Shown piece by piece: positions 36,314-46,718 of a stretch of DNA of 64,000 nt. Below the pieces are notes generated by a model that had not been told where the DNA came from, did not search any database, and saw nothing but the letters and a program-made list of their open reading frames with translations. Each line of letters starts with the position of its first letter. Positions within the stretch are counted from its first letter, which is position 1. Source of the stretch: Daucus carota subsp. sativus (lineage: Eukaryota > Streptophyta > Magnoliopsida > Apiales > Apiaceae); the NCBI RefSeq assembly GCF_001625215.2, contig NC_030381.2, positions 49,375,214 through 49,439,213 of the forward strand. Direction: 5' to 3'. A program made the position numbers and the translations under genes.

Positions 36314-37041
36314 TTTTTTTTTTGACGAAAAGCAAAAAATTTTAATAGATAACTGAAACCCAGCCGAGACAAACCCTCGAACTGTCAATTACAACCTGAT
36401 TAAGAAACAAAAAACGAGCTAAACATATAGCCGCTTTGTTTTCAGATCGTTTAACAGATAGAATATTTAAATTCTTTATACTAAAAAGTATTACAATCAA
36501 ATCTCGAACAATCCAACTTATATCAGTTGTGAACATAGTAGCATCGCAATTGACCTTCACATAAGCAGCAGCATCTGTAGCCCAATGTTCAGAATTATCA
36601 GTTACATCAACCGATATTGGATCAACAAATGACCCCAAAAGATGAACAATTTTATGTCGTGAAAGGTGAGCTCTTACGATATTCACCACCGTACCATATC
36701 TGATACAAGCCTCACGGATTACCCAAAATATCATGTAACTCCTTCTTAGAAACATTACCGAGACCCATAACAAAACACACAGAAACGTCAAAACAGACAC
36801 AAACATCCCAAAAAGATGGGCACGACCTTGATGACAAGGTACTCAACAAGAACTCACCCAAAAGGATTAGATCTTGGTTTTATTGATAAAACTAAAAAAA
36901 TACGAGAGAAGATGGAAGAACGAAGATGATTAATCAGAGGGGATGAAGGATGAAGAGCGGAGAAGTGGGGGTTAGAGCTTGGAGTCGACTCTCAAAACTG
37001 CAAACCCTAATTTTGAGAGAGAATTACTTGAAGTTGAAACT
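36314..37041 (-). mobile_element. Internally deleted LINE with 15-bp TSD
   Basis: CTCCAAAAGACTCTT occurs on both sides (36299-36313 and 37042-37056). Read on the minus strand the element ends in poly(A) (the T run at 36314). A 154-codon open frame (36806-36342) carries decayed RNase H-like LINE sequence: VKVNCDA, WIVRD, VKRSENKAAICLAR, CLGWVS, matching the C-terminal domain of plant LINE ORF2. The 5' part (36850-37041) looks like a leader with CTCAAAATTAGGG. Most of the ORFs, including the reverse transcriptase, are missing, so this is a short non-autonomous or dead copy. Confidence 0.75.
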
Positions 37042-37230
37042 CTCCAAAAGACTCTTAAGTGGCTCTTAAATCACTAAAAACCTTTTGTTTCTCTCTCTCC
37101 TTTCTCCTCAAAGTTAAGAGCCACCACAAGGCTCCTAACTTATTTTTTCACAATAAAAAAATTCTTCCCTCTAATTAACTTCCATTTTTCCTTCTATTTT
37201 TGTTTTGTTTCCCAATATAGTGGAGCTCAA

Positions 37231-37984
37231 TCTATACTATACTATAATAAGCCAACATGGGTATAATTTGTAGTCCAAGATTTTAGTTATATTTTTTGGT
37301 TTGGTACTCTCCTTTTGGTACTGCAAGTCTACAAATGTGGAGTCTATTAGTATTATATTGTTAAACAGTTTCAAATCCTAAAAACACTCATAACAATCCA
37401 TTATCATATAATATTTCATTAAAAAAATTATAATGATGTTATAAATAAAATTATAAAAAAATTATAATGATGTTATGAATAAAATTATAAATATATAATT
37501 TTGAACATCTTCTTTTAACAAGAACCTTCATATAACTCTTTTTAACTTTAACATATTCTATCTCAATATAAATACGAACTATTATATAACCCTTTCCAAC
37601 TCTAATCTTAAAAGTTATTGTTGTCAAAAATCCAAAATTACAAAAATTATGTTGAAATTCGATTTATTTACTAAATCTTTCAAAGGTATTACACGATCGG
37701 TTATGTTTGGAAAAGATTTGAATTTTCTGATTTTTTTATTTTTAAATCTACTTTACTAAATACTGATTAAATGTACTAAAATCCGTGTGTGTGTCTATAT
37801 ATATATTAGGGTTTGTCCATTTTCAAGTAATCGGGTGAAAATATAGTCAGTTGAATAATATAATTTAAATTAAAATTCAATCCGTTAATGCTAAAATATT
37901 AATAAAATGATGTTGAAATTTAAATTATAAATAATAAATTACGAACTATATACCCGCTCGTGCTTCGCACGGGTTAAAGGCTAG
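37231..37984 (+). mobile_element. Non-autonomous Helitron, copy 2
   Basis: The 5' end is A|TCTATACTATACTATAATAA. The 3' end has the hairpin CGTGCTTCGCACG, then GGTTAAAGG and CTAG|T. It lies between A and T, as Helitrons insert. It is 754 bp with no replication-initiator/helicase gene. It is highly similar to 33562-34259 across the full length (for example GTATAATTTGTAGTCCAAGA). A ~30-bp internal tandem duplication (AAAAAATTATAATGATGTTA) is present at about 37424-37480. Confidence 0.88.
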
Positions 37985-38084
37985 TATGAATAAAATATGA
38001 AATAGAGAAGAGATATAAAGAGCATTGTTGGAGTGTACACTTTTAACTTTGTACTGAATTGCTAAGAATCATATTGTTTATATT

Positions 38085-38331
38085 GGGGCCGTTTGGCTAA
38101 ACTTAAAATAAGTGCTTTTTGCTTAAAATAAAAAAGTGAAGTAGAAGTCAGAAGCAAGTTAAGACTTATAAGTGATTAAACTGTTTGGGAAATAAGCAAA
38201 AATTCTGAAACAAAAGCTAGCAATCCTAACTTCTTTTAAGTGCTTCTTAACTTTTTACACAAACGGTACAAATAAGTGTTTATAACTTATAAGCCCAGAA
38301 GTCGACTTATACTGGGCAACCAAACACCACC
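38085..38331. mobile_element. hAT-type MITE
   Basis: The ends GGGGCCGTTTGG and (inverted) GGTGGTGTTTGG face each other. The flanks TTTATATT and ATTATATT match in seven of eight bases, consistent with an 8-bp hAT TSD. The interior contains AAAATAAGTGCTTTTTGC and its approximate inverse. Confidence 0.68.
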
Positions 38332-39456
38332 ATTATATTTAGGAGGCAACAAGAAGTCTCTTGGAGATGCTCTAAACGTAAGTGCAAGTATATGCAGCTG
38401 GGTTGCCGCAGATTAAACCAAAAGAACACACCGAAGCACTGAATCGAACTAGGACAAGAGTGAGTCACTCATTATAATTGGAAGCGAGCTCGTAACTTCT
38501 CAATTTAGTGATATGATATAAGTGAATTAACAACAGGCCCACAATACATGGATCGTTATCTTACACGTTGCTCATCATATACTTCTCCCGTCTCCACCGT
38601 TACCATCTTTTTTTTTTTGCTAAGTCCACCGTTACCATCTTTATCAACATTAAACAATTTCTCTATTGACATATTCCGGTGATTAAGAAGGAGTATAAAT
38701 AAATATTAAACATAACGAAATCAAGACAAAAAATACTAAGCAATCCCTCTCATTTTTTTATGTTATTTTTCGACATATTTTATAAGTCTTATTTAAAGTA
38801 TAGTTTCATAAGATATTTTTAATTTTTTTGTAAATAAAAATTTGATATTTAAACTTTTATCCAGGATAAAAAGAATTTAAAAAAAAAATTATGAAACTAT
38901 ATTTTACAAGAGTGTCAAGATGGGTGCAAATCGTGAACGTAAACAACCTACCGGGACTGAAGAAGTAATAAATTAAAATTAGCTTTACAAAATCAGTAGG
39001 AAAAAAGGCCGTTTTTTCGGTGTCAGGATAAAGTATACAACCCACTTAACACTGTGCGGTGTGTGGTGCGCGGTGTTGAGGATAAGGGGTGTGTTGTGGA
39101 CTGAGGACAGAAAGCAATTGATTGAAAGGAGCGTAAAGAGCACGTGTTGAAGAGACACGTGGTTGATACAAAATGTCGGATGAAAATGAAACTGGGTGTA
39201 AAAAAAGAAAGGTGGTATTTCAAAACCTTGGGCTAGGTTTCCTCTCTGTCCGACACCACACGCTTTAGGCTTGACGTGGGCAAGTAAGTAGAGTGGGGCT
39301 TAACAAACCCACGCGGCGAGAAGCCCCAGCATGGCGACAACTAAACCAACGTGTGGCTGCTATACTTGTGCTAAGTTTACAATACGCTTTCACAGGCACA
39401 CTCTTGCACACCAAAAATCAAAATGATTTGTAGACCGTAAATCAGATTCGCAACTA

Positions 39457-39680
39457 CTCTCAATAAATTGTATACGCTACTTTTTGACACATTTTTTAAT
39501 GCTCTTTTAAAATATAGTTTCACAATATTTTTGAATTTTTTTTTCTTAAATAAAATTTGATATTCAAACTTTTATTTAAAAAAACAGAAAATTCTAAAAA
39601 AAATTATGTAACTATACTTTATTGAAACCTCGAAATGCGTGCAAACAGTGAACGTATACATCTCACTGGGACGGAGGGAG
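39457..39680. mobile_element. Stowaway-like MITE
   Basis: The right end CTGGGACGGAGGGAG is followed by TA. The left end (CTCTCAATAAATTGTATACG) is eroded but preceded by TA. A decayed relative with the same interior (GACATATTTTATAAG...TTGTAAATAAAAATTTGATA) lies at about 38742-38965. Confidence 0.65.
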
Positions 39681-40267
39681 TAATCAATTAGTCTAAGAAT
39701 TTAATAAAGATTTATAAAAGAATTTTATAAATATTTTAATCAAGTTATAGCATAATTTGATAAAGTGATACTGTTTTTTTAAAGATTAATCAAATAGTAA
39801 TCCTGTATCTTTAAAACACACGCGAGACCTCGCGAGCAAGGTTAGGTTATGATCAACGAAATTGAAACATAAATTTAGTTACGTGCTGCCAATGGGATGG
39901 AATGAACTTGTCATTCTTACTCATCCTATTTCAAAATATATTTTTTCTCCTTTACTGAAATAATGTGTATACAAATACTCCACTTATATTAGTTTGAAAA
40001 AGAATTTGTATATGGTATTATACCTGATGAAGTGAAGTAGGGCTCGGCAAGATCTCGACTGCCATAAATATTAAATAAAAAATCACATCAATATAAACAG
40101 TACGACTAATTATCAAACTGGGCAAGACTTATAATAAGTAAAATCATACTTCATTAGTTTAATTTAAATTTTCATATCGAAGTAAACTCATTAGAAAATC
40201 TTGCAAAGAGCACCAATCGGTTTAATTTATTTTAATGACTAGGTTAATGACATACATGAGAGATGTT

Positions 40268-40493
40268 GGGGCCGTTTGGGCAAACTTAAAAAAAGTGATT
40301 CATTGCTTAAAATAAAGAAATGGATTAGAAGTGAGAAGTAAATAAGTTAATAAAGTGTTTGGAAAAGAAGTAGAACTGTAAGAGAGTAGTTAGCATTCTC
40401 AGTTTTTTAAAAGTGCTTTTGCTTTTTTACACAAACGGGTCTAAAGAAGCAGAAGCCAGAAGTAGCTCCGGCTTCTTCCAACCAAACAGCCCG
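40268..40493. mobile_element. hAT-type MITE, second copy
   Basis: It begins GGGGCCGTTTGGGCAAAC and ends with inverted CGGGCTGTTTGGTTGG. The interior (AAAATAAAGAAATGGATTAG) resembles the copy at 38085. No TSD was read. Confidence 0.5.
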
Positions 40494-41106
40494 TTTTCTA
40501 AGAGCAAATGAGGAGGGTCCTAGTTTAATTCTTAAATATAATATAAAAATAATGTTTTTGTGAATTTGGACATATTTAACTAAATTCAACTATAATGTGC
40601 CTTATATTTATATACGTTTAATATTTTATTATTAAAAATAAATTCATCATTAAAGTACAATATAAAACAGAGAGGGAAAGAAAGTGTGTAAAAAAATTTA
40701 TTATAGAATATTGGATAAGTCAAAAGAAATATGCCTTATAAATAAGGTTTAAGAGGTTGTCTTAATGATATAGAACATCAATTAAATATTATTGGACCAA
40801 TATTCATCAAATGTTCTAAACCATAATTTAGGACATGTTATAAGTTATTTCTTGAACTTGCTCTGAGCAAAAAATAATTCATGAAAGATTAGTACATCTG
40901 CTGATCTGCATCATGCAAGCAATATCTGATCAACAGCATATTTGGATATAATTTATCTAACTCTACTTATATTCCAGTTTAAGTTTTAAAAGCCTGTTTC
41001 ATTTCAATGAAAATCCAGCATTTGAGATTAAATTGATATACTTTCAGTGAAAATTCAGCGTTGCCGTTTAAGATTAAAGATCAATATCCTTAAAGACAAA
41101 CCTGGT

Positions 41107-41334
41107 TTATTTTCTCGAATCGGCATCATTATACAGGACTTCAAAATAGACAGAGCTTGTGGGAATATTACAAGTAACATCATCCCACTGGCGGTACTCC
41201 ACAAAGTCTATGGGGTATGTCCTTGTCAAAACTTGCACTTTAAATTGTTTAACACATTTTACGGCACGCAAACACAATTCTTACATCCTAAAATTATTGT
41301 TGCCTGCCGTCCGTATATACCTCTGCACGTCCAT
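41107..41334 (-). pseudogene. Orphan coding-like fragment with one in-frame stop
   Basis: On the minus strand an ATG-led frame begins MDVQRYIRTAGNNNF, meets TAA (at 41281-41283) after 17 residues, and then stays open for 57 residues. That part includes VLTRTYPIDFVEYRQWDDVT and PTSSVYFEVLYNDADSRK. The composition looks like real protein rather than AT-rich noise, but I cannot name a family. It may be a gene relic or a spliced exon; an AG lies just before the open part. Confidence 0.25.
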
Positions 41335-41832
41335 CTTGGCCCGTTCAGCTTATTTATTTCTTTATTATCTTTGATAGGTCAAGTAAATAATAAACAGAAT
41401 TGTTTTTTCCAGTCCTTTTATTTTGTGCTTATGGACCAAGACCAACTTGTCCTTTTTAAAAATGAAAGATATTTTTGCACATGTGCGAAGAACTCCTCAG
41501 AACGTCATGTCTTCCGGAGCAAACTAAAAAAATTGAAAATTTTATATTTTATTTATAAATTTTTAAACCTTGATTGTCTAACTTACTTAATTAATCAGCC
41601 AGAGAAACCCTAAAGAGGCTAAACAAATCACGGCTAGAGATTGTTATAAAATTATTTTTTTGATAATGCAGATTTATATGTCATATAAATTGAGTATATG
41701 TTTCAATAATTCTCGGGATAAGCCAATATCAAACCCGGATATCTCGGATAAACTAACCGCTGGATTATCCAATCGTGATCAATGTATACAAATTATTTCA
41801 GAAAGAACATTTGAAACAGTGATAATATACTA

Positions 41833-42094
41833 CTCCCTCCGTCCCTTTTTACATGTCTCTTTTGAAATTTTTTTTTGTCCCAAATTACTTGTCCACTTCT
41901 CTTTTCAAAGCAACTTTTTGTATGTTTTTTCAAAATGTAACAACTTCCAATGTTTGACTAGCATATATATATACACAACTCTATCTAATTCATTGCATTT
42001 ATTAGGGATATGTATGAAAACAAGATATCCACCTAACATTTTCTTAAGATGCGTTATTTTTTCAAAAGGGACAAGTAAAAAGGGACGGAGGGAG
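41833..42094. mobile_element. Stowaway-type MITE upstream of an ERF gene
   Basis: Perfect terminal repeats CTCCCTCCGTCCCTTTTTAC and AAAAAGGGACGGAGGGAG are flanked by TA at 41831-41832 and 42095-42096. The element ends about 175 bp before the ERF TATA box, so it sits in the proximal promoter. It is very similar to the copy at 701. Confidence 0.88.
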
Positions 42095-42268
42095 TACTTC
42101 ACAACACCCATGTACAAAAAATACGGCATAAAATAATGATGCCACCAACAAAACACTGGTTGCCACGTGGTCCCCCACCATGCAATCCATATTACACAAA
42201 TGCCATCACACACGTCTAGGGCGGCTATATCATCCTCCGTATTATCAGTCAACACACCCCTCTCCATC

Positions 42269-42276
42269 TATATATA
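42269..42276 (+). promoter_or_regulatory. Probable TATA box of the ERF gene at 42.4 kb
   Basis: TATATATA lies in the context CATCTATATATACACG, about 110 bp before the ATG. The CT-rich stretch that follows would be the 5' UTR. Confidence 0.6.
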
Positions 42277-42378
42277 CACGCACTTCACACACATTTCTCC
42301 ACCACCTCTCCTCCATTCTCTCCCCTAAAATATCGCACCCTCAAAGATCAAATTATTCAATCAAATTTTTAACTAAAA

Positions 42379-43017
42379 ATGGCTCCCAAGGAAAAGACGG
42401 CGCCACCATGCAAGAAACAGACCAACGTCGACGAAGTACATTACAGAGGTGTCCGAAAGCGCCCCTGGGGAAGATACGCCGCGGAGATTAGAGACCCGGG
42501 GAAGAAAACTAGGGTTTGGCTGGGGACGTTTGATACGGCGGAAGCGGCGGCGCGGGCTTACGACGCTGCCGCTCGCGGGTTTCGCAACAACAAGGCGAAG
42601 ACGAATTTTCCGACCCCCGATGAAATAATGAACGTGAGCGATTTCAAGAAGATCGATACGAGTAAGAAGGTTGGGAATGAGTATGATGTGAAGCAGAGCC
42701 AGAGTCCGACGAGTACGCTGGAGTCGTCGAGTCAGGAGCGGTTTTTGTCGTTGGATCTTAACGTTGCCGCGGACGGGTTCGGGTCGGGTTATGGGTCCGG
42801 TTTCGGGTCACCGATTTTGTACCCGTTTCAAATCCAGCCGGTTCAGATTTTTGGGTTTGTACCGGCGGCGGGTTACCGGAGCTCCGACGGGTCGGGTTTT
42901 AGGGTTAGCAGTGGGTCCCAGAGTGATTCGGACTCGTCTTCGGTGGTTGATGTGAATATGAATCGGAGAGGGATTATGATTGATCTGAACGAGCTTCCGC
43001 TGCCTGAATATTTTTGA
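42379..43017 (+). CDS. ERF transcriptional repressor (group VIII, EAR motif)
   Basis: This is an intronless gene of 212 aa. The AP2/ERF domain spans about residues 21-78 ([20 protein letters not shown] through AKTNFP). It has the ERF-type Ala and Asp at the positions that separate ERF from DREB, and the DNA-contact [10 protein letters not shown] and RVWLGTF motifs. It has two EAR-type sites: SLDLN near residue 125 and the C-terminal IDLNELPLP. These recruit TOPLESS-type co-repressors in plants, so the protein should repress GCC-box genes in the nucleus. The layout (short N-terminus, one AP2 domain, C-terminal DLN-x-x-P) is that of group VIII/B-1 class II ERFs (ERF3/4/8/9-like). The region between the EAR sites is Gly/Ser-rich with [10 protein letters not shown]. 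The exact orthologue cannot be fixed by eye. Confidence 0.93.
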   Translation: MAPKEKTAPPCKKQTNVDEVHYRGVRKRPWGRYAAEIRDPGKKTRVWLGTFDTAEAAARAYDAAARGFRNNKAKTNFPTPDEIMNVSDFKKIDTSKKVGNEYDVKQSQSPTSTLESSSQERFLSLDLNVAADGFGSGYGSGFGSPILYPFQIQPVQIFGFVPAAGYRSSDGSGFRVSSGSQSDSDSSSVVDVNMNRRGIMIDLNELPLPEYF

Positions 43018-43535
43018 ATAAAACAGGGACGTCGTCGTTTTGATTCTATATGAAAATTTGGTTGTTAACTTGTAATTTTAGTGATTTTATTGTAGTATTT
43101 CTAGAAGACAAGGCTGTGATCTTTTTTTGCGACGGCAAGAGATTCTGTTGAGAATTTCCGACCGTTTGTTTCGAGATTCACCTGTAATTCTTCTATTGAC
43201 AACTACTGGTGATGATTATTATATTAATAAAATTTGTTTGTAAAATTTAGTGTGTTTGATTGTGTTTACAATTTCACATGTGAAAGGAGTAAGGTTACAT
43301 GCATGTTTAAGCTTAATTTACCAGTGACATGATATGATGAACTCAAGTTGAGTTGGTTTCTTTGGAATACAAACGTGTCGGCCGGCAGTTTTGTCTCGTG
43401 CAATAGTTGATTTATTTTAATCAATAGTATTAGAGATTCCCACTAATATTCAATACAGTAGAAGTTGCTTGATTTTGCGCATCCAACGACTACCGAGAAT
43501 AGTTGTGGTTAAATAAAATGAGCCTATAAAAATTT

Positions 43536-44247
43536 GGGATCTTTTTAAAAATACTCATCTGTAAAATTATTTTTTTAAAAATACTACCATCTTTTTCATT
43601 GTTTTTAAAAATACCTTTTCATAAAATTTTTTTTTCAAAAATACGATTTGCAACCTTTGCAACCTTGGGCGGCGCAGCCGTAAAAGTTGCAAATGAGGTT
43701 GCAAAAGTTGCAAATAAAAATGGAAATGAGGTTGCAAAAGTTGCAAATGAGGTTGCAAAAGTTGCAAATAAAAATGGAAAGTTGCAACTGCAATTGCAAC
43801 TAGTTCAACTGAAAACTGTAAGTTGCAAAAGTTGCAAATGAGGTTGCAAAAGTTGCAAATGAGGTTGCAACTGCAGTTGCAACTTTTGCAACTGCAGTCA
43901 AAAGTTGCAAATGAGGTTGCAAAAGTTGCAACAATGAGGTTGCAAAAGTTGCAACTGCAGTTGCAACTTTTGCAACTGCAGTTGCAACTTTTGCAACTGC
44001 AGTTGCAACTTCATTTGCAACTGCAGTTGCAACTTCATTTGCAACCTCAGTTGCAACTAAATGCAACTGAAAACTGTAAGTAACAACAGATGTATGGTGT
44101 GCCCCTGGCGGGGCCATTAGATTACAATAGAATCAACTGAATGCAACCATATGCAACTGAATACAACCATATGCAACCATATATCCAATTACAAATCCTG
44201 ATTTCAAGTTCCAGTTTTCAAATGTCGTTTTCGACCTCATTTTCGGA

Positions 44248-44299
<52 letters not shown>

Positions 44300-44546
44300 T
44301 CCGAAAATGAGGTCGAAAACGACATTTGAAAACTGGAACTTGAAATCAGGAATTTGGTTGCATATGAAGTTGCAAAAGAGGTTGCAACACGGCTGGCGCC
44401 GCCTGGAGTTGCAGATGAGGTTGCAAAAGTTGCAAACAGTATTTTTGAAAAAAAGATTTTATGAAAATGTATTTTTAAAAAGAATTCTGGAAGGTAGTAT
44501 TTTTGTAAATAATTAAAGAAAAGGTAGGTAGTTTTGTAGATTTCCC
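43536..44546. mobile_element. Non-autonomous MULE-like element filled with GTTGCAA array
   Basis: A 9-bp TSD TAAAAATTT flanks the element (43527-43535 and 44547-44555). Long, imperfect terminal inverted repeats of ~150 bp begin GGGATC / GGGAAA and share CAAAAATAC, TTTTCATAAAAT and GGCGGCGC. This is the structure of a Mutator-like element. The interior (about 43660-44060) is almost entirely built from GTTGCAA, AAAGTTGCAAATGAG and CTGCAGTTGCAAC units on both strands, followed by a large hairpin. No transposase is present. Open frames on both strands here are by-products of stop-free repeats. Confidence 0.75.
44196..44351. repeat. Near-perfect 57-bp-arm palindrome with TA loop
   Basis: The left arm (44196-44252) begins TCCTGATTTCAAGTTCCAG and ends GGAATCGA. 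The right arm is its inverse, ending GGAACTTGAAATCAGGA at 44351. They are separated by a TA tract of about 42 bp that is itself self-complementary. No mismatch was seen by eye. It lies inside the MULE-like element. Confidence 0.88.
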
Positions 44547-44555
44547 TAAAAATTT

Positions 44556-45709
44556 TGTAATTTATATTTGACTATATTAATTTAATTTTAATGTATCATA
44601 TTAATATTTAATTCAATTAATCGAATTGGTTGGTTTAACAAGTGGCGGTTTCATCGATTAGAAATTTATAGTTTATTTTAGAAAAATAAAATATTTAAAT
44701 GTTACTAGTCATCTAATTCAATACACATACATATAAAACAACCCTTTTGTCTAATACAAAAAATAAGGATTAAATATGCAAAGAATTTAGAAATTAAAGT
44801 GCTTCGATCTTCTCACTTCTTGAGATTTCTGAATAGGTAATTAAAAGGAAACAGAAAAACAATCTCTAATTTCTTAAAAAAGTATAGGGTTTGACATCGT
44901 CTACGAGCACCGGCCAGGTATTAGTCTGCGCTATACTACAAATTGAGTGGAAAAATTTTTCAGACCACCGAAGTTTCGTACTTCAGACCATTTAGATTCG
45001 GTGAGATAGGTTTTTGCCGCCAAAAACGATGACGTGGGGCAATCCTGCTGTATATTAGTTAGATTATTATTTTTCAAAGTTCAACACCCTAATTTCTATT
45101 TTAATATTATTAAAAAATTTAATGATATTAAATTTTGGTCCAATCTTTTTTCGGATTTATTGTTTAGGATATAACTTACAAATTTTAGTTTATTTTACAG
45201 AATGAACCGAATTTCAATAATTCTAGGATAATTGTTACTATAAATTTTCACTGGTTTTCTTTTTTGTAGGACTTGCCATTCAACCCTACTTATCTTTGAC
45301 TCCTCCATCGACCGCGGCTCATCTTTCCTGTACTCTTCTTTCAAAGGCCAATATGCTGTGTTTGATTTTCAAACTAATTGACATGAGCCAGCGCGCATAT
45401 TATACTCAGGATAAGCATCTTGAGAAAAAGAAGAGTATAAATAAATACGTGTTTACCTTATAATGGAGGCAAAAGAGTGGGTCCAAGATTAGCGGCTTCT
45501 GGGTAAAGACCGACCGGATCTAAATTCATGTTGACCCATCAACGTAGCAGAAGAAGCAAGGCAGCCAGCCACTTTCGAGATTCCAACTATTATCTCGTCA
45601 CGTGTAGTGTGCCCCTCTCGTTGTCTTTCATTTTCCTTGCAAAAGAATCAAATGTGTTTTATGCGGATTATTATCGAGAGTAATGGTGAATAACAATCAA
45701 TACTAAATA
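44556..45709. other. Intergenic region, no gene seen
   Basis: No coding region was recognised. There is a somewhat GC-richer stretch at 45460-45620 without protein similarity. Confidence 0.4.
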
Positions 45710-45927
45710 CTCTCTATTTTTAATATTTGACGCTTTGATTTTGAACACGTAGCTTTAGGTGTTTTGATTGAGTAGTTAAAATTATTATTCTTAAAATTTT
45801 CTTTTCCTGAATACAAATATATAATTGAAATTTTAATTCACAAAAAAAAATAATTTTTACTATCCAATTAACTCATCTAAAGATGTGTGCCAAAAGTCAA
45901 ACGTCAAATATTAAAAAACGGAGAGAG
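45710..45927. mobile_element. Stowaway-like MITE
   Basis: The left end CTCTCTATTTTTAATATTTG and the right end CAAATATTAAAAAACGGAGAGAG are inverted copies. TA flanks at 45708-45709 and 45928-45929. A related copy lies at 50395. Confidence 0.75.
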
Positions 45928-46107
45928 TAATATATTACGCTTAACATAAAAAATTTGGTGGATGATATTATATTTAAAATGAAATTATTTTGTTGAAATA
46001 TTTGATAATTTTTTACATTTTCATAAAAATCAAAAGTTAATACAATTTTATTAAAAAATTATTGATAATATACTGTACCATATGTGACCTGTCCCTGTTA
46101 TTAATTA

Positions 46108-46366
46108 CTCCCTCCGTCCCAAAAAGCTTTTCTCGTTTGATATGTTGGGACTGTTCATAACATGAGACAAATGACTAATTTACGTCTAATCTATAATACT
46201 AAATATAGTCATGAGTGATCTTGTTGGGTTCGTATTTATGAGTACTTTAATACAGTGAAATTTTTATATTTAATACTAATATAAAATTAAAGATATTAAT
46301 GATCAAAAGTGTGTGTTGGCAAACGTGAAAAGGAGAAACATGAAAAGTATTTAGGGACGGAGGGAG
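46108..46366. mobile_element. Stowaway-type MITE
   Basis: It runs from CTCCCTCCGTCCCAAAAAGC to TTTAGGGACGGAGGGAG, with TA at 46106-46107 and 46367-46368. Confidence 0.85.
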
Positions 46367-46380
46367 TATACTAATACTAA

Positions 46381-46715
46381 GAGCATCTCCAGCAACATCT
46401 TAGCCCATTCCTTAAATATAATATAAAATATTGGATCCTAGTGACTTAAGATAATAATAGTTATTCTCACCTCCAACAATATTCCTCGTATTCATTCCTT
46501 ATATACTATTTTATTATTAAAAGTTAACATGTTTGTATTCAGAATTTATTATAAAATAAGATTGAGGAGAGGAGAGAGGTTAGCTAAAGATAAGGCATGG
46601 CTAGTGGATCTTAGTGATTTAAGGAATCACTAAGATACTGTTGGAGTGGATTATTTTCCCATATTCCTCATATTTTGGTTTAAGACTTCAAACAGGGAAG
46701 CTGCTGGAGTTGCTC
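46381..46715. mobile_element. PIF/Harbinger-type MITE
   Basis: Inverted ends GAGCATCTCCAGCAAC and GCTGCTGGAGTTGCTC are flanked by TAA (46378-46380 and 46716-46718), the typical Harbinger TSD. It starts 14 bp after the preceding Stowaway element. Fragments with similar ends (GGAGATGCTC) occur near 36236 and 38358. Confidence 0.78.
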
Positions 46716-46718
46716 TAA

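Noticed and set aside
41047-41613. 188-codon plus-strand open frame
   Set aside because: The sequence is Phe/Leu/Ile/Lys-rich as expected from AT-rich DNA and shows no motif. The minus-strand frame inside it looks more protein-like.
43567-44117. Several open frames on both strands encoding Gln/Leu- or Val/Ala-rich repeats
   Set aside because: They arise because the GTTGCAA array has no stop codons in several frames. The residues are pure translations of the repeat, with no start context or domain.
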